Of a DNA stretch of 8,121 bases, positions 7,422-8,121 are shown piece after piece (position 1 is the first letter of the stretch; each line of letters starts with the position of its first letter). The notes beneath the pieces are model-generated. The model made no database searches. It saw nothing but the letters and a program-made list of their open reading frames with translations, and was not told the DNA's origin. The stretch covers positions 1 to 8,121 of the forward strand of contig JAHEKB010000091.1 in NCBI GenBank assembly GCA_024638525.1, in the 5' to 3' direction. The position numbers and the translations under genes are program-made. Origin of the DNA: Bacteroidota bacterium. GTDB lineage: Bacteria > Bacteroidota > Bacteroidia > NS11-12g > UBA9320.

Positions 7422-7580
7422 AGCCTTCTTCTTGTATGAATTCTCAAGTTGAGAGGGCACTTCAGATCTTATTATGGCAGGGTAATTCTTGTGTGCAGGA
7501 TTTACAGGAGTCGCGAGTATAGTAGGTAGTTTATCAATTTTATGGGGATGATTGTATCTTTGGTATGATATTAAATTAAT
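7422..7580. promoter_or_regulatory. Divergent intergenic region between the kinase and the STAS gene
   Basis: This 159-base region separates two divergent genes and must hold both promoters if the kinase starts at 7421. The forward promoter is visible (see 7555-7562). On the minus strand the kinase GTG is preceded by an A/G-rich stretch (AAGAAGAAGGCT), a possible ribosome-binding context. I found no TAnnTTTG box for the kinase, so its promoter is unassigned. Confidence 0.45.
7555..7562 (+). promoter_or_regulatory. -7 promoter box of the STAS gene (TATCTTTG)
   Basis: TATCTTTG fits the Bacteroidota housekeeping -7 consensus TAnnTTTG at every fixed position. It ends 18 bases before the ATG at 7581, giving a short 5' leader. 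The -33 element is weak: near the expected place only GTTTA at about 7529-7533 is seen, not a TTG. The box supports the forward STAS gene over the antisense extension of the kinase frame. Confidence 0.55.
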
Positions 7581-7919
7581 ATGCAGATTAAAACGAGTAC
7601 AAAAAGCATACTTGATATACCAGATGAGTGTCTTATCATAGAGATTATAGGTAGTTTTAGCGGTAAAGATGATTTCAGTGAACTTCGCAAAGCTGTTGAC
7701 GATATCAAGGATTCCTTTTTTAATACTGTTTATTTGGATATTAGACAAGCCACGAATATTGAACTTAGCTCTTGTAATGAAATTATTCATGTTCATTATG
7801 AGCTCAACACTTCGGACAAAGAGCTTGTCCTCATTTACAAAAAAGGACATGAAGCGGAAAAGTGGATTGATACCGCGGGTCTTGATAAATTTATGAAGCT
7901 GGGTGTTGTTCATGAGTGA
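7581..7919 (+). CDS. Small stand-alone STAS-domain protein (SpoIIAA-like)
   Basis: This 112-residue soluble protein covers one STAS domain, the fold of anti-sigma-factor antagonists (SpoIIAA, RsbV). The order of elements fits: beta-strand CLIIEIIGSFSG (17-28), helix FSELRKAVDDIKD (32-44), beta-strand NTVYLDIRQATNIELSS (48-64), a helix from about 65, strand KELVLIYK (80-87), helix, then the end LDKFMKLGVVHE. In antagonists the segment after the LD...I motif carries the Ser whose phosphorylation controls binding (usually DSSG). Here S63-S64 occupy that place, but the following Gly is Cys (ELSSC), so phosphorylation is possible but unproven. No RsbW/SpoIIAB-type kinase or PP2C phosphatase lies in the window. 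It is divergent from the hybrid histidine kinase and overlaps the convergent membrane-protein gene by 29 bases. The ATG start is supported by the -7 box 18 bases upstream. Confidence 0.75.
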   Translation: MQIKTSTKSILDIPDECLIIEIIGSFSGKDDFSELRKAVDDIKDSFFNTVYLDIRQATNIELSSCNEIIHVHYELNTSDKELVLIYKKGHEAEKWIDTAGLDKFMKLGVVHE

Positions 7920-8100
7920 AATAAGCTTTAGGTATTAGTATAGATGAAAGAATCAAAGCGTACATCAGTGATCCGTTTATGGCAATAAATAGATCCCAGA
8001 AGCCTAAATGAGCAGGCCATAGAATTAGACGGATACTAAAAACAGTTGCAGCCACGCTAGCAAGCATCAGCCAGTAATCGGATTTAGGTTCTTTCAGCAT
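7891..8100 (-). CDS. Small two-helix membrane protein, possibly partial at the right edge
   Basis: This encodes 69 residues from the ATG at 8100. Two hydrophobic helices are visible, at about residues 9-28 (YWLMLASVAATVFSIRLILW) and 35-58 (DLFIAINGSLMYALILSSILI), with a polar tail YFTHEQHPAS. It is probably an inner-membrane protein, and I recognise no family. The frame remains open for seven more codons to the window edge (PSSDNDE, polar and acidic), so either this ATG is the start or the gene begins outside. Its stop (TAA, 7893-7891) lies inside the end of the convergent STAS gene, a 29-base tail-to-tail overlap. Confidence 0.55.
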   Translation of the reverse strand: MLKEPKSDYWLMLASVAATVFSIRLILWPAHLGFWDLFIAINGSLMYALILSSILIPKAYFTHEQHPAS

Positions 8101-8121
8101 TTCATCATTATCTGATGACGG

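Noticed and set aside
7669..7896. 75-codon forward ORF in another frame within the STAS gene
   Set aside because: It is out of frame with the STAS coding sequence, which has the domain pattern, start context and promoter.
7422..7913. Codons 1-164 of the 975-codon kinase frame as a real N-terminal domain
   Set aside because: The translation has no recognisable domain, would place the signal peptide about 190 residues in, and lies almost entirely antisense to a STAS gene with its own promoter box.

Overview
The window looks like chromosomal DNA from a member of the Bacteroidota, most likely a Cytophagales-type bacterium. Three things point there: a secreted protein with a type IX secretion (T9SS) C-terminal sorting domain, a hybrid histidine kinase with a 7TMR-DISM sensor, and a perfect Bacteroidota-type -7 promoter box (TAnnTTTG) in front of one gene. 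The base composition is AT-rich. No tRNA, rRNA, CRISPR array, insertion sequence or phage gene was seen.

Layout, left to right. Positions 2-85 (+) hold the last 27 codons of a gene that starts outside the window, followed by a clear intrinsic terminator (94-123). A roughly 440-base stretch without an intact gene follows (124-564). On its minus strand it holds what looks like a small gene of about 83 codons broken by one extra base (216-468). Four co-directional minus-strand genes fill most of the rest. In transcription order they are a 7TMR-DISM hybrid histidine kinase (4986-7421), a stand-alone cupin resembling the C-terminal domain of type II mannose-6-phosphate isomerases (4373-4867), a TPR plus outer-membrane beta-barrel protein (2579-4195) and a large T9SS-secreted surface protein (565-2406). 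The gaps of 118, 177 and 172 bases between them make one tight operon unlikely. Divergent from the kinase is a small STAS-domain protein (7581-7919, +). Its 3' end overlaps by 29 bases the end of a convergent two-helix membrane protein (7891-8100, -) near the right edge.

How the genes may work together (inference). The kinase and the STAS protein share a 159-base divergent intergenic region and are both signalling proteins. The other three minus-strand genes concern the cell surface: a sugar-phosphate-isomerase-like cupin, a TPR/barrel protein whose layout resembles polysaccharide export porins such as PgaA, and a T9SS cargo. A surface or exopolysaccharide programme under the kinase is possible but is not shown by the sequence.

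The main annotation trap is the kinase start. The in-frame ATG-to-stop reading frame is 975 codons and runs antisense through the whole STAS gene. The signal peptide and the opposite gene both argue for a GTG start near 7421 (811 residues). I see no convincing new defence or mobile system here. The points most worth a second look are the broken small ORF, the kinase start and antisense frame, the orphan STAS protein and the TPR-barrel protein.
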